64,000 nucleotides of DNA from Chelativorans sp. YIM 93263 (lineage in GTDB: Bacteria > Pseudomonadota > Alphaproteobacteria > Rhizobiales > Rhizobiaceae). Numbering within the stretch: position 1 is the first letter of the stretch; every line of letters begins with the position of its first letter. The stretch lies in contig NZ_JAKCWP010000001.1 of the NCBI RefSeq assembly GCF_028767125.1, forward strand, positions 620,001 through 684,000, written 5' to 3'. Below are positions 26,922 to 34,848 of this stretch, piece after piece. The notes beneath the pieces are model-generated. The model was not told the origin of the DNA. It ran no database searches and saw only the letters and a program-made list of their open reading frames with translations. Made by a program: the position numbers and the translations under genes.

Positions 26922-27296
26922 CCCAGCCGCTCTTATCATGCACCCCATCGCCCTCACGGGAACCGGGTCCGGACCGGGGATCAGGGAGGGCGGCGGCAGC
27001 CTCCCCCTGTGGTGCTCCGGTAGCCACAGGCATGTGAGGGCCCGCAACAGGCCGGCGGCGCCGGGGTGCTGGGTGACAGACAGCATCGCCGGAAAAGCCA
27101 GGCACCGGGTGAGAGACGGTGTCGGGCAGCCGCGGAGAAGCCGCTATGGCTTCGTCTTCGGCCCGGCCAAGACCACCCCCTAATTGGGTGCAGCCGGGCA
27201 GGAGAGAGAAGCCCGAGTGACCGGCCAACCGCGGGACAGCGGCCGGCGGGGCGCGTGGAACGCGCCACTTAAACTAATAGAGAGGCTCGGAACACG
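26922..27296. ncRNA. Candidate structured non-coding RNA (unidentified family)
   Basis: About 375 GC-rich bases in which perfect hairpins follow one another. An 8-bp stem 26950-26957/27034-27041 (GCCCTCAC/GTGAGGGC) encloses GGGAGG/CCTCCC (26984-26989/27000-27005) and CCTGTGG/CCACAGG (27006-27012/27024-27030). Then come CCGGCG/CGCCGG (27052-27057/27087-27092) enclosing TGCTG/CAGCA, CACCG/CGGTG (27103-27107/27117-27121), GAAGCC/GGCTTC (27137-27142/27148-27153) and GGCGCGT/ACGCGCC (27250-27256/27260-27266). The ends (AGCC..TCT near 26925, AGAGGCT near 27291) could close the whole. It lacks RNase P, tmRNA, SRP and 6S signatures. The strand is not settled; plus is slightly favoured. Confidence 0.5.
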
Positions 27297-27367
27297 CGCC
27301 CCGTTTCCCGATCTTTGACAAACCCCGGCGGAGAAGAGCCGCGCGGGAACGAATAGGTATGCCTTCA

Positions 27368-27380
27368 CCTCATCCTGAGG
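27368..27380. repeat. REP-like short palindrome
   Basis: CCTCATCCTGAGG (5-bp arms, 3-base loop) followed by AGGGC. Motifs of this shape are widespread intergenic repeats in Hyphomicrobiales genomes. Only one copy is in this window, so its repeat nature is inferred from general knowledge. It lies just past the coaBC 3' end. Confidence 0.4.
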
Positions 27381-27433
27381 AGGGCCGCTTACCCGGCTTG
27401 GCAGCGATGCCGCTCGCGCTCGGGCCGGGGCCG

Positions 27434-28651
27434 TTACTTCGCAAGCCTCTCGGCCACCAGCGCTGCAAGGCGTTCGGCCACGGCGTCCTTCGACATTTCG
27501 GGCCACTCCTCCACATGTTCGGTCCCCACGACCTGCACGCGGTTGCGTGCGCCCCCCATCACGCCACCCGGTCCCACTCCGCTGTCGTGCGAGACATCGT
27601 TAGCCACGATGATGTCGGCGCCCTTTTTCAGGAGTTTTACGCGGGCGTTCTCGATGACGTTTTCCGTTTCGGCCGCGAAGCCGATGACGAGTTGCGGGCG
27701 ACTTCCGTGATGGCCGATCTCGGCCAGGATGTCGGGGTTCTCGGAGAGCGTAAGCGTCGAGCCGTATTTGCCCTTCTTGATTTTCTCGGCACTTTGCGTC
27801 TCCGCGCGCCAGTCGGCGACGGCGGCGACGAAAATCCCCGCGTCGGCCGGAAGACAGGATTCGACCGCCTCGCGCATCTCCCGCGCGCTTTCGACATGGA
27901 CCGTCCGTGCGCCGACGGGGTTGGGGATTGTCACGGGCCCGGAAATCAGATGCACATCCGCCCCCAGCCTCGCCAGCGCCGCGGCGATGGCATGGCCCTG
28001 TTTGCCGGAAGAGCGGTTGGCAATGTAGCGCACGGGATCGATCGCCTCGTGCGTCGGACCGGAGGTCACGACGATTCGTTTCCCCGCGAGCGGCTTTTTA
28101 CCGTCGTCGAGAATGTTTTCTATCGCCGCGACGATCTCCAGCGGCTCGGCCATGCGGCCCTCGCCGGCCTCACCGCTTTCGGCCATCTCGCCGCTGTTGG
28201 GGCCGGTAAATCGGATACCGTCCTTTGCCAGGGTTTCAAAATTGCGCCGGGTTGCCGGATGTGACCACATCGCCGGGTTCATCGCCGGCGCCATGAGCAC
28301 CGGTTTGTCGGTGGCGAGCAGGACGGCCGAGGCAAGATCGTTCGCCAGCCCATGAGCAAGTTTCGCCATGAGATCGGCCGTTGCCGGCGCCACCGCGACA
28401 AGATCGGCCTCGCGGGCCAGCCGGATATGGCCAACATCCTGCTCGTCCTGGCGGTCGAAAAGGTCGGTAAAGACATGATCGGCCGACAGCGCGCCGACGG
28501 AAAGCGGCGTGATGAATTCCTGCGCGGCACGCGTCATGATGCACCGCACGGCTGCACCCTGTTCGCGCAGCCGCCGGATCAGGTCCAGGCACTTATAAGC
28601 CGCGATACCGCCGCCGATGATGAGAAGAACGCGCTTTCCCGAAAGGGCCAT
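27434..28651 (-). CDS. coaBC: Bifunctional phosphopantothenoylcysteine decarboxylase / phosphopantothenate-cysteine ligase
   Basis: 405 residues. The N-terminal CoaC flavoprotein domain (about 1-185) has GGGIAAYKCLDLIRRLRE, the SVGALSADHVF helix and VLMAPAMNPAMW. The C-terminal CoaB domain (about 190-400) begins GKRIVVTSGPTHEAIDPVRYIANRSSGKQGHAIA and carries GFAAETENVIENARVKLLKKGADIIVANDVS. It makes 4'-phosphopantetheine for coenzyme A from 4'-phosphopantothenate and cysteine. Follows ubiB on the minus strand with a 76-base gap. Confidence 0.95.
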   Translation of the reverse strand: MALSGKRVLLIIGGGIAAYKCLDLIRRLREQGAAVRCIMTRAAQEFITPLSVGALSADHVFTDLFDRQDEQDVGHIRLAREADLVAVAPATADLMAKLAHGLANDLASAVLLATDKPVLMAPAMNPAMWSHPATRRNFETLAKDGIRFTGPNSGEMAESGEAGEGRMAEPLEIVAAIENILDDGKKPLAGKRIVVTSGPTHEAIDPVRYIANRSSGKQGHAIAAALARLGADVHLISGPVTIPNPVGARTVHVESAREMREAVESCLPADAGIFVAAVADWRAETQSAEKIKKGKYGSTLTLSENPDILAEIGHHGSRPQLVIGFAAETENVIENARVKLLKKGADIIVANDVSHDSGVGPGGVMGGARNRVQVVGTEHVEEWPEMSKDAVAERLAALVAERLAK

Positions 28652-28727
28652 GGACCGCCTCTCAAGCCGGTTTCATTGCATTCCATTCATATGGACGAAT
28701 TTGCCGCCCTTGAAAAGCTGGGCACTG

Positions 28728-30302
28728 CTAAACGACGTTCCAGGTGATGACCAGGAGAAGAAGGGCGATCACCCACAGCGCTACCCGTCCGGAGCGGCTG
28801 TGCCGCGCCTCCGCGCGCCCGATGGCATCCGCCGTCGCCGCATCGAATCTGAGCCCGTGCTCGGCCATTTCGTCGACATCGCGCGCCAGGCGCTCCGCCC
28901 GCGCGGCCAGCTCGGGCGCCTGCCGGGCAAGCGACAACATAGCCCCGACGCCATCGCGCGCATCGATCAGTGCGCCGCGCGGGCCCAGATTGTCCCTGAT
29001 CCAGTCGGAGACCACCGGTTCGGCCGCCCTCCACATGTTGAAATGCGGATCGAGCGCACGCGAAACACCCTCCACAACGACCATGGTCTTTTGCAGAAGC
29101 AGAAGCTCCGGCCGCGTCTGCATGTCGAAAAGCTCGGTCACCTCGAAGAGCAGGGTCAAAAGCCGCGCCATGGAGATCGTCTCGGCGGGCTGACCGTGGA
29201 TCGGCTCGCCAATGGCGCGCAATGCTTGGGCAAAGGCGGCGACGTCATGATGGGCCGGCACATAGCCCGCCTCGAAATGCACCTCGGCCACCCGGCGAAA
29301 ATTTCGCGTGATGAAGCCGTAGAGGATCTCGGCGAGGAATCGCCGCTCCTTCTTTCCTATGCGCCCCATAATGCCGAAATCGACGGCCACGATGGTGCCG
29401 TCCGCCTCCACGAAGAGGTTGCCGGGATGCATGTCTGCATGGAAGAAGCCGTCGCGCAGCGTATGCCGCAGGAAACTCTGGATCAGCGTCACCGCCAACT
29501 GCTCAAGATCGTGCCCGGCCGCGCGCAGACCTTCCACATCGGACATCTTGATAGCCTCGACCCACTCCAGCGTGAGCACATCGCGCCCGGTGCGCTGCCA
29601 GTCGACCCAGGGCACGCGAAAGCCCGGATCGCCCTTGGTGTTCTCGTGAAGCTCGGAGATGGCGGCTGCTTCCAGCCGCAAATCCATCTCGATCTTTGTC
29701 GTATGCGCAAGCGTCTGGGTCACCTCCACCGGCCGCAGGCGCCGGGCCGCGGCGATGAATCGCTCCTGCAGGCGGGCGGCGAGGAAATAGCTTTCGAGAT
29801 CGTTGTAAAACCGCCGCCGTACGCCGGGCCGGATGACCTTGACCGCAACTCTCTGGCTTTCCCCCTCCCGCAGGATCTCCCCGCTGTGGACCTGCGCGAT
29901 GGAAGCTGCGGCAACGGGCTTGCCGAAGGAGCGGTAGAGCGTCTCGATCGGTGCGCCGAGCGAGGCTTCGATGGCCGCGCGCGACTGCGCGTCGGGAAAA
30001 GTGCCCATCTGGTCCTGCAGACTGGCAAGATCCTGCGCCATCTGGTGGCCGACGACATCCGGGCGCGTCGCCAGGAACTGCCCGAGCTTCACGTAGGAAG
30101 GCCCCAGCCTGTCGACGGCCATTGCCAGCCGCTCGGGGCGGTCCCGATGCGCCGAGCGGCGCCGTGACAAGAGCTTCGCCGCGCGCCATCCGACGCGCGG
30201 AAGACCGGTAAGCTGCTCGCCGGGAACGGCGGCAATGACGCCTTCGCGAACCAGAATCCAGCCCGCGCGGACGAGGCGTATATATGCGCCGAACGTACTC
30301 AT
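28728..30302 (-). CDS. ubiB: UbiB-family ubiquinone biosynthesis protein (ADCK-like ATPase/kinase)
   Basis: 524 residues. The atypical kinase fold shows the KxGQ motif in SYVKLGQFLATRPDVVG, AxAS in PVAAASIAQVHSGE, FHADMHPGNLFV and the metal loop VAVDFGIMGRIGKKERR. A C-terminal hydrophobic helix (WVIALLLLVITW) anchors it in the inner membrane. It is needed for coenzyme Q synthesis, probably as an ATPase that helps extract lipid intermediates. Six bases after ubiE, so the two form an operon. Confidence 0.93.
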   Translation of the reverse strand: MSTFGAYIRLVRAGWILVREGVIAAVPGEQLTGLPRVGWRAAKLLSRRRSAHRDRPERLAMAVDRLGPSYVKLGQFLATRPDVVGHQMAQDLASLQDQMGTFPDAQSRAAIEASLGAPIETLYRSFGKPVAAASIAQVHSGEILREGESQRVAVKVIRPGVRRRFYNDLESYFLAARLQERFIAAARRLRPVEVTQTLAHTTKIEMDLRLEAAAISELHENTKGDPGFRVPWVDWQRTGRDVLTLEWVEAIKMSDVEGLRAAGHDLEQLAVTLIQSFLRHTLRDGFFHADMHPGNLFVEADGTIVAVDFGIMGRIGKKERRFLAEILYGFITRNFRRVAEVHFEAGYVPAHHDVAAFAQALRAIGEPIHGQPAETISMARLLTLLFEVTELFDMQTRPELLLLQKTMVVVEGVSRALDPHFNMWRAAEPVVSDWIRDNLGPRGALIDARDGVGAMLSLARQAPELAARAERLARDVDEMAEHGLRFDAATADAIGRAEARHSRSGRVALWVIALLLLVITWNVV

Positions 30303-30308
30303 GGGCTA

Positions 30309-31085
30309 TCAGATTTTCCAGCCGGAGTGCAGTGCGGCAATGCCGCCCGAATAGTCGCGCCAGGTTACGCGGGAAAAGCCGGCGTGGCGCATCATGGCGG
30401 CGAAATTCTGCTGGTTGGGAAATTTGCGGATGGATTCCACCAGATAGCGGTAGGGCTCGCCGTCCCCGGTGACCATCCGGCCGATGCGCGGAATGGCCTG
30501 GAAGGACCAGGTCTCGTAGGCCTTGTCGAGAAAAGGCGTGTTCACGTCGGAAAACTCCAGGCACAGAAAGCGCCCGCCCGGTCTGAGAACCCGGTATGCC
30601 TCGGCAAGTGCCGTATCGATATGCGGAACATTGCGGATGCCGAAGGCAATCGTATAGGCGTCAAACGTCGATTCGGGAAACGGCAGGTCCTCCGCATTCG
30701 CTTCGATGAAAGCAAGATTGTCGGCCAGGCCGCGTTTTTCTGCCCGCTCGCGGCCGACGGTCAGCATCGAGTCATTGATGTCGAGCACGGTAACCTGCGC
30801 TTGCCGGCCGGAGGCCTCCACGATGCGCAAGGCGATGTCGCCCGTGCCGCCTGCCACGTCCAGGGTCTTGAAGCCCGGGCGTCGGGGTGGGGCGAGCCAG
30901 GACACCATGGCGTCCTTCCATGTGCGGTGAAGCCCCGCCGACATGAGGTCGTTCATCAGGTCATAGCGTTCGGCAACCCGATGAAAGACGTCATTGACGA
31001 GGGGCTGCTTCTCCGCCTCCTCGACCCGGCGGAACCCGAAGGCCGTTTCCATCCCGCCTGACGCGGTGGTTCGCTCTTCCGTCAT
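30309..31085 (-). CDS. ubiE: Ubiquinone/menaquinone C-methyltransferase UbiE
   Basis: 258 residues, class I SAM methyltransferase. UbiE signatures: [32 protein letters not shown] motif [57 protein letters not shown] and [21 protein letters not shown]. It methylates 2-polyprenyl-6-methoxy-1,4-benzoquinol in coenzyme Q synthesis. First gene of ubiE-ubiB. Confidence 0.95.
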   Translation of the reverse strand: MTEERTTASGGMETAFGFRRVEEAEKQPLVNDVFHRVAERYDLMNDLMSAGLHRTWKDAMVSWLAPPRRPGFKTLDVAGGTGDIALRIVEASGRQAQVTVLDINDSMLTVGRERAEKRGLADNLAFIEANAEDLPFPESTFDAYTIAFGIRNVPHIDTALAEAYRVLRPGGRFLCLEFSDVNTPFLDKAYETWSFQAIPRIGRMVTGDGEPYRYLVESIRKFPNQQNFAAMMRHAGFSRVTWRDYSGGIAALHSGWKI

Positions 31086-31178
31086 TGTCTGCCTTTCACG
31101 AATTCGCGGCGACCATAGCCGATTGCAAGCCGGCTTGCCATTGCGAATAGAGCGACCTGGGGACGCGCCGGAAGAGGG

Positions 31179-31204
31179 GGTGAGGCCGGAATTCCGGCCT
31201 CACC
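31179..31204 (-). terminator. 26-bp perfect palindrome after the peroxiredoxin gene
   Basis: The arms GGTGAGGCCGGAA and TTCCGGCCTCACC abut with no spacer, giving a perfect inverted repeat that begins 9 bases past the prx stop codon on the minus strand. No T-run follows, so it may be a transcript-stabilising hairpin or factor-dependent terminator. Confidence 0.5.
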
Positions 31205-31212
31205 GCGAGGCA

Positions 31213-31872
31213 TTACGCCGAGGGCTGTTTGGTCTTGCGCAGATAGGGCAGGATCGTCTCGAAACCGCCGAAGCGGGCTTTGGCATCTTCGTCCGAGACG
31301 GCCGGCGTGATGATCACGTCGTCGCCCAGCTTCCAGTTGGCCGGGGTCGCTACCTGGTGCTTGGCCGTAAGCTGGATCGAATCGATGGCCCGGAGGATTT
31401 CCTCGAAGTTGCGGCCGGTGGTCATCGGGTAAGTCAGGACCAGCTTGATCTTCTTGTCCGGCCCGATGATGTAGACCGAGCGCACCGTCGCGTTGTCGGC
31501 CGGCGTGCGTCCCTCGGAAGAATCACCCGCCTCGGCCGGGAGCATGTCGTAAAGCTTGGCGATCTTCAGGTCTTTGTCGCCGATGAGCGGGTACTCGACG
31601 CGGAATCCTGTGGCCGTTTCGATATCGTCCTGCCAGCGATGATGATCCTGCACCGGATCCACTGAAATGCCGATGATCTTGGCATTGCGCTTGCGGAATT
31701 CGCCTTCCAGGCCCGCCATCGTGCCGAGCTCGGTAGTGCAGACGGGCGTGAAGTTTTTCGGATGGCTGAAGAGCACGGCCCAGCCGTCGCCGATCCACTC
31801 ATGAAAGTTGATCGTGCCCTGTGTGGTTTCGGCGGTAAAATCGGGTGCTGTGTCGTTGATGCGAAGGCCCAT
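31213..31872 (-). CDS. 1-Cys peroxiredoxin (Prx6 type)
   Basis: 219 residues. The AhpC/TSA fold has the peroxidatic Cys in HPKNFTPVCTTELGTM near residue 45, with no other cysteine in the protein, defining a 1-Cys enzyme. The Prx6-type C-terminal half is present (LVLTYPMTTGRNFEEILRAIDSIQLT, VATPANWKLGDDVIITPAVSDE). It reduces H2O2 and organic hydroperoxides. ATG 31872 is chosen because GGGAGAGG lies just upstream; a longer frame starts at 31902. Monocistronic. Confidence 0.93.
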   Translation of the reverse strand: MGLRINDTAPDFTAETTQGTINFHEWIGDGWAVLFSHPKNFTPVCTTELGTMAGLEGEFRKRNAKIIGISVDPVQDHHRWQDDIETATGFRVEYPLIGDKDLKIAKLYDMLPAEAGDSSEGRTPADNATVRSVYIIGPDKKIKLVLTYPMTTGRNFEEILRAIDSIQLTAKHQVATPANWKLGDDVIITPAVSDEDAKARFGGFETILPYLRKTKQPSA

Positions 31873-32009
31873 GGGTCCTCTCCCTGTCTCAAGGAATAAC
31901 ATTATACAGATAGGCGCCGCATATCACAGCTTTGAGTTCTGGATTGGACGTGAAAATCCAAGATCGGAAAAATAATTCTATTGGGCTGCCTTCCGGCGCA
32001 AAACGAGTT

Positions 32010-32882
32010 TCACTCGTCGTCTTCGCTCTGCATCTCTCGGAAAGGATGGGCGGCATATACACCCAGAATCCGCACCTCGCGGGAGAAGAAGCCGAGTTCC
32101 TCCAGCGCCAGGGCAACATTCCTGTCGTCTGGATGACCTTCGACATCGGCATAGAAGAGCGTCGAGAAAAACTTTCCGCCGAGCTGATAGCTTTCCAGCT
32201 TGGTCATGTTCACGCCGTTCGTGGCGAATCCGCCCATGGCCTTGTAAAGTGCGGCCGGAACGTTGCGCACGCGGAAGATGAAGGTCGTCATCATCTGCTG
32301 GTCGGGCGCGCTGCGCTGCGCCCAGCGCTTCTCTTTCGACAGGACGACGAAGCGGGTGACGTTGTTGTCCGTATCCTCGACATTTTCTGCGATGATGTCG
32401 AGCCCGTAGAGATCCGCCGCCAGCGCCGGCGCGAGCGCAGCGTTCGCGCGCACTTTCTCCTCTGCGACGCGGCGCGCAGCACCCGCGGTGTCGCCCGCTA
32501 CCCTCGGCGTCCAGCGGTGCCGGCGGATGATCTTGCGGCACTGCCCCAGCGCGTGGATGTGGCTGTAGACCGCCTTGATCTCGGATTGTGCGACCCCCGG
32601 CAGCACCATGAGCTGGAAGCGGATCGGCAGGAAATACTCGCCGACGATATAGAGTTTGGAATGCGGCAGCAAGTGATGAATATCGGCGACGCGCCCGGCG
32701 ATCGTGTTCTCGATCGGAATCATGGCGAGGTCGGCCTTACCGGTTTCTACCGCATTGAACGCGTCCTCGAAGGTCGGGCAGGGCAGTGGCTCCATATCCG
32801 GATACATGTTGCGGCAGGCAGTGTCGGAATTGGCCCCGGGTTCACCCTGGAAGGCGATCTTGTTTGTCATTTTTGGCGCCAT
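32010..32882 (-). CDS. pheA: Prephenate dehydratase
   Basis: 290 residues. The catalytic domain has IAFQGEPGANSDTACR, IPIENTIAGRVADIHHLL and the TRF motif in NNVTRFVVLSKE. An ACT domain follows (TTFIFRVRNVPAALYKAMGGFATNGVNMTKLESYQLGG) for phenylalanine feedback. It converts prephenate to phenylpyruvate. No chorismate mutase domain is fused. ATG 32882 starts 2 bases after the kdsB stop. Confidence 0.94.
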   Translation of the reverse strand: MAPKMTNKIAFQGEPGANSDTACRNMYPDMEPLPCPTFEDAFNAVETGKADLAMIPIENTIAGRVADIHHLLPHSKLYIVGEYFLPIRFQLMVLPGVAQSEIKAVYSHIHALGQCRKIIRRHRWTPRVAGDTAGAARRVAEEKVRANAALAPALAADLYGLDIIAENVEDTDNNVTRFVVLSKEKRWAQRSAPDQQMMTTFIFRVRNVPAALYKAMGGFATNGVNMTKLESYQLGGKFFSTLFYADVEGHPDDRNVALALEELGFFSREVRILGVYAAHPFREMQSEDDE

Positions 32883-32884
32883 TG

Positions 32885-33637
32885 TCAACTATTCCGATCG
32901 TTGGAAAGAATTTGCCGGGCACGGTCCAGGTCCTCGGGAGTATCCACACCCAGCGGAACGGAGCGCACGATTTCGGCCTCGATGCGCATGCCCGCCTCCA
33001 GTGCGCGAAGCTGTTCCAGCCGTTCGCGCTTCTCCAGCGCGGAGGGTGGCAGCGCGACGAAGCGCTCGAGAGCCGCCCGGCGATAGCCATAGATGCCGAT
33101 ATGGTGATAAAGCGGCCCCTCGCCCCAGGGCGCCGTGGCCCGCGTGAAGTAGAGCGCGCGCAGCCGCTTCGGATCGGCCCTGTCATCCAGGGGCGACCCC
33201 ACGATCTTGACCACGCTCGGATTGGTCTTTTCCGCTTCTTCCGCGATTTTCACGCCGAGCGTTGCGATATCGGCCTCGCCGGTTTCCAAGAGGTCGAGCA
33301 CGGCGCGGATATCCGCCGCCGGAATCGTGGGGAGGTCGCCCTGAAGGTTGATGACGACATCCGCCTGCCTGTCCGGATCGACCGTGGAAAGCGCCTCGGA
33401 AATCCGGTCCGAGCCGGACTGATGGTCCCCCCGTGTCAGCACGGCTTCAATGCCTTTCATTTCCACCGCAGTGACTATCTCGGGCGTATCGGTGGCCACC
33501 ACAACCCGCCCCGCCCCGCTTTCGAGTGCCCGCTCGGCCACATGCGCGATCATCGGCCTGCCTCCTATGTCCGCGAGCGGTTTTCCGGGAAGGCGGGTGG
33601 AGGCCATGCGGGCGGGAATGAGGATAATGGCGTTCAT
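32885..33637 (-). CDS. kdsB: CMP-KDO synthetase
   Basis: 250 residues. Nucleotidyltransferase with [67 protein letters not shown] and [36 protein letters not shown], diagnostic of KdsB. It activates KDO with CTP for lipid A-core assembly. Followed closely by pheA, a pairing common in rhizobia, and divergent from the cytochrome gene. Confidence 0.95.
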   Translation of the reverse strand: MNAIILIPARMASTRLPGKPLADIGGRPMIAHVAERALESGAGRVVVATDTPEIVTAVEMKGIEAVLTRGDHQSGSDRISEALSTVDPDRQADVVINLQGDLPTIPAADIRAVLDLLETGEADIATLGVKIAEEAEKTNPSVVKIVGSPLDDRADPKRLRALYFTRATAPWGEGPLYHHIGIYGYRRAALERFVALPPSALEKRERLEQLRALEAGMRIEAEIVRSVPLGVDTPEDLDRARQILSNDRNS

Positions 33638-33839
33638 AGACGATCGGGCAATTGAGGGATTCGGTCAAAAGTGGCAAAAGGTCTCAGCGCAAACCGCCTT
33701 ATATGTGTTGCAAGCCTGAAGCAAAAGACATAGTTTCCGCGCGTTTTATCGGCAGCGGCCGATCATGGGGACAAACCATCAAGGCCTTTTGAGCCTGGCC
33801 TTTCAAAAGGGCGTGCGAGAACAAGGAATATCAGGGCGA

Positions 33840-34700
33840 ATGGACTCTTTCGAACTCAACAAGATTATCGGCGCCTTGCTCGCCGTGATTTTCGTCATCT
33901 TTTCCGTCAATCTTGTCTCGCACGCCGTTTTCTCCTCGCCTGCGCCGGAGACGCCGGGTTATGCGATCGAGGTTCCTGAGGACGACGGCACGGGCGAAGC
34001 CGACGCTGAGGAGGAGCCGGAGTTGATCCTGCCACTTCTGGCTTCGGCCGATGCCTCCGCGGGCGAGAGCGTTTTCAGGCGCTGTCAGGCCTGTCACTCG
34101 GTTGGGGAAGGCGAGCCCAACAAGGTCGGCCCGAATCTGTGGGACATTGTTAATGCGCCCATCGCCAGCGATGAAAGCTTCGGCTATTCCGGCGCAATCG
34201 TGGATTTCTCCGAGGGCGGAGAGGTCACATGGACCTATGAGAATCTGGATCATTTCCTTGCCGATCCGCGGGGCTTTATTCCGGGAACGGCAATGGCGTT
34301 TGCCGGTCTGGCCAACATCGAGGATCGCGCCAATGTGATCGCCTATCTGCGCTCCATGTCGGATGACCCCGCGCCGCTGCCCGAAGCCGGCGCGGAAGAG
34401 GGTGAAGCCGCCGCGGACGAAGACGATTCAGCGGCGTCCGAAGAAGGCGATGAAGCGGCAAGCGACGATGCGGCCGCTGATGGCGATGCCGGCCAGGCGG
34501 CGGGAGATGATGCCGCGGACACCGGGATTGGCGACGGGGGAGCCGATGCCGCTGACGATGCCGTTGAACCGCTTGATGGATCTGTGGATGAAAGCGGCGG
34601 CGGTGGCGAAGGCGCTGCCGGCGGGGAAACAGGCGATTCCGGTGCTGCCGCTGGCGAAGGTGATACGGCCGAAGAAGAGCCGGCGGGCGTAGAACAGTAG
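33840..34700 (+). CDS. cycM: Membrane-anchored cytochrome c (CycM-like) with long acidic C-terminal tail
   Basis: 286 residues. An uncleaved N-terminal anchor (about 8-33) precedes a class I cytochrome c domain with the haem motif CQACHSVGEGEPNKVGPNLW near residue 82 and the axial Met in PGTAMAFAGL. This architecture feeds electrons to cytochrome oxidase in rhizobia. After ANVIAYLRSMSD the last 95 or so residues are almost only Ala, Gly, Asp, Glu and Ser, an unusual disordered acidic tail. ATG 33840 (MDSFELNKIIG) is the family start; the frame opens earlier at 33765. Confidence 0.9.
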   Translation: MDSFELNKIIGALLAVIFVIFSVNLVSHAVFSSPAPETPGYAIEVPEDDGTGEADAEEEPELILPLLASADASAGESVFRRCQACHSVGEGEPNKVGPNLWDIVNAPIASDESFGYSGAIVDFSEGGEVTWTYENLDHFLADPRGFIPGTAMAFAGLANIEDRANVIAYLRSMSDDPAPLPEAGAEEGEAAADEDDSAASEEGDEAASDDAAADGDAGQAAGDDAADTGIGDGGADAADDAVEPLDGSVDESGGGGEGAAGGETGDSGAAAGEGDTAEEEPAGVEQ

Positions 34701-34741
34701 CCGGGTTGTCGCCGGAAAGGGTTTGTTGCTGTTTGCCCTCG

Positions 34742-34766
34742 AAAAGCCGGCTTTGCCGGCTTTTTT
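34742..34766 (+). terminator. Intrinsic terminator after the cytochrome c gene
   Basis: A 10-bp stem AAAAGCCGGC/GCCGGCTTTT with loop TTT runs directly into a T6 tract (34761-34766), 42 bases after the stop codon. Classical rho-independent terminator separating cycM from the yej operon. Confidence 0.85.
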
Positions 34767-34848
34767 CGTATTTCGAACCGGTACGGCCATTTGCCAAGCG
34801 CTTCTGATGGACTACGTTCGATAGGGTCAAATGTGTGGAGGCGATTGT

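Noticed and set aside
26559-27506. Several short ORFs (60-110 codons) in the rbsK-coaBC gap
   Set aside because: They lack ribosome sites and recognisable domains, overlap each other on both strands, and run through perfect hairpins; treated as non-coding.
28617-30167. 516-codon plus-strand open frame opposite ubiB
   Set aside because: Antisense shadow; ubiB carries all kinase-fold motifs on the other strand.
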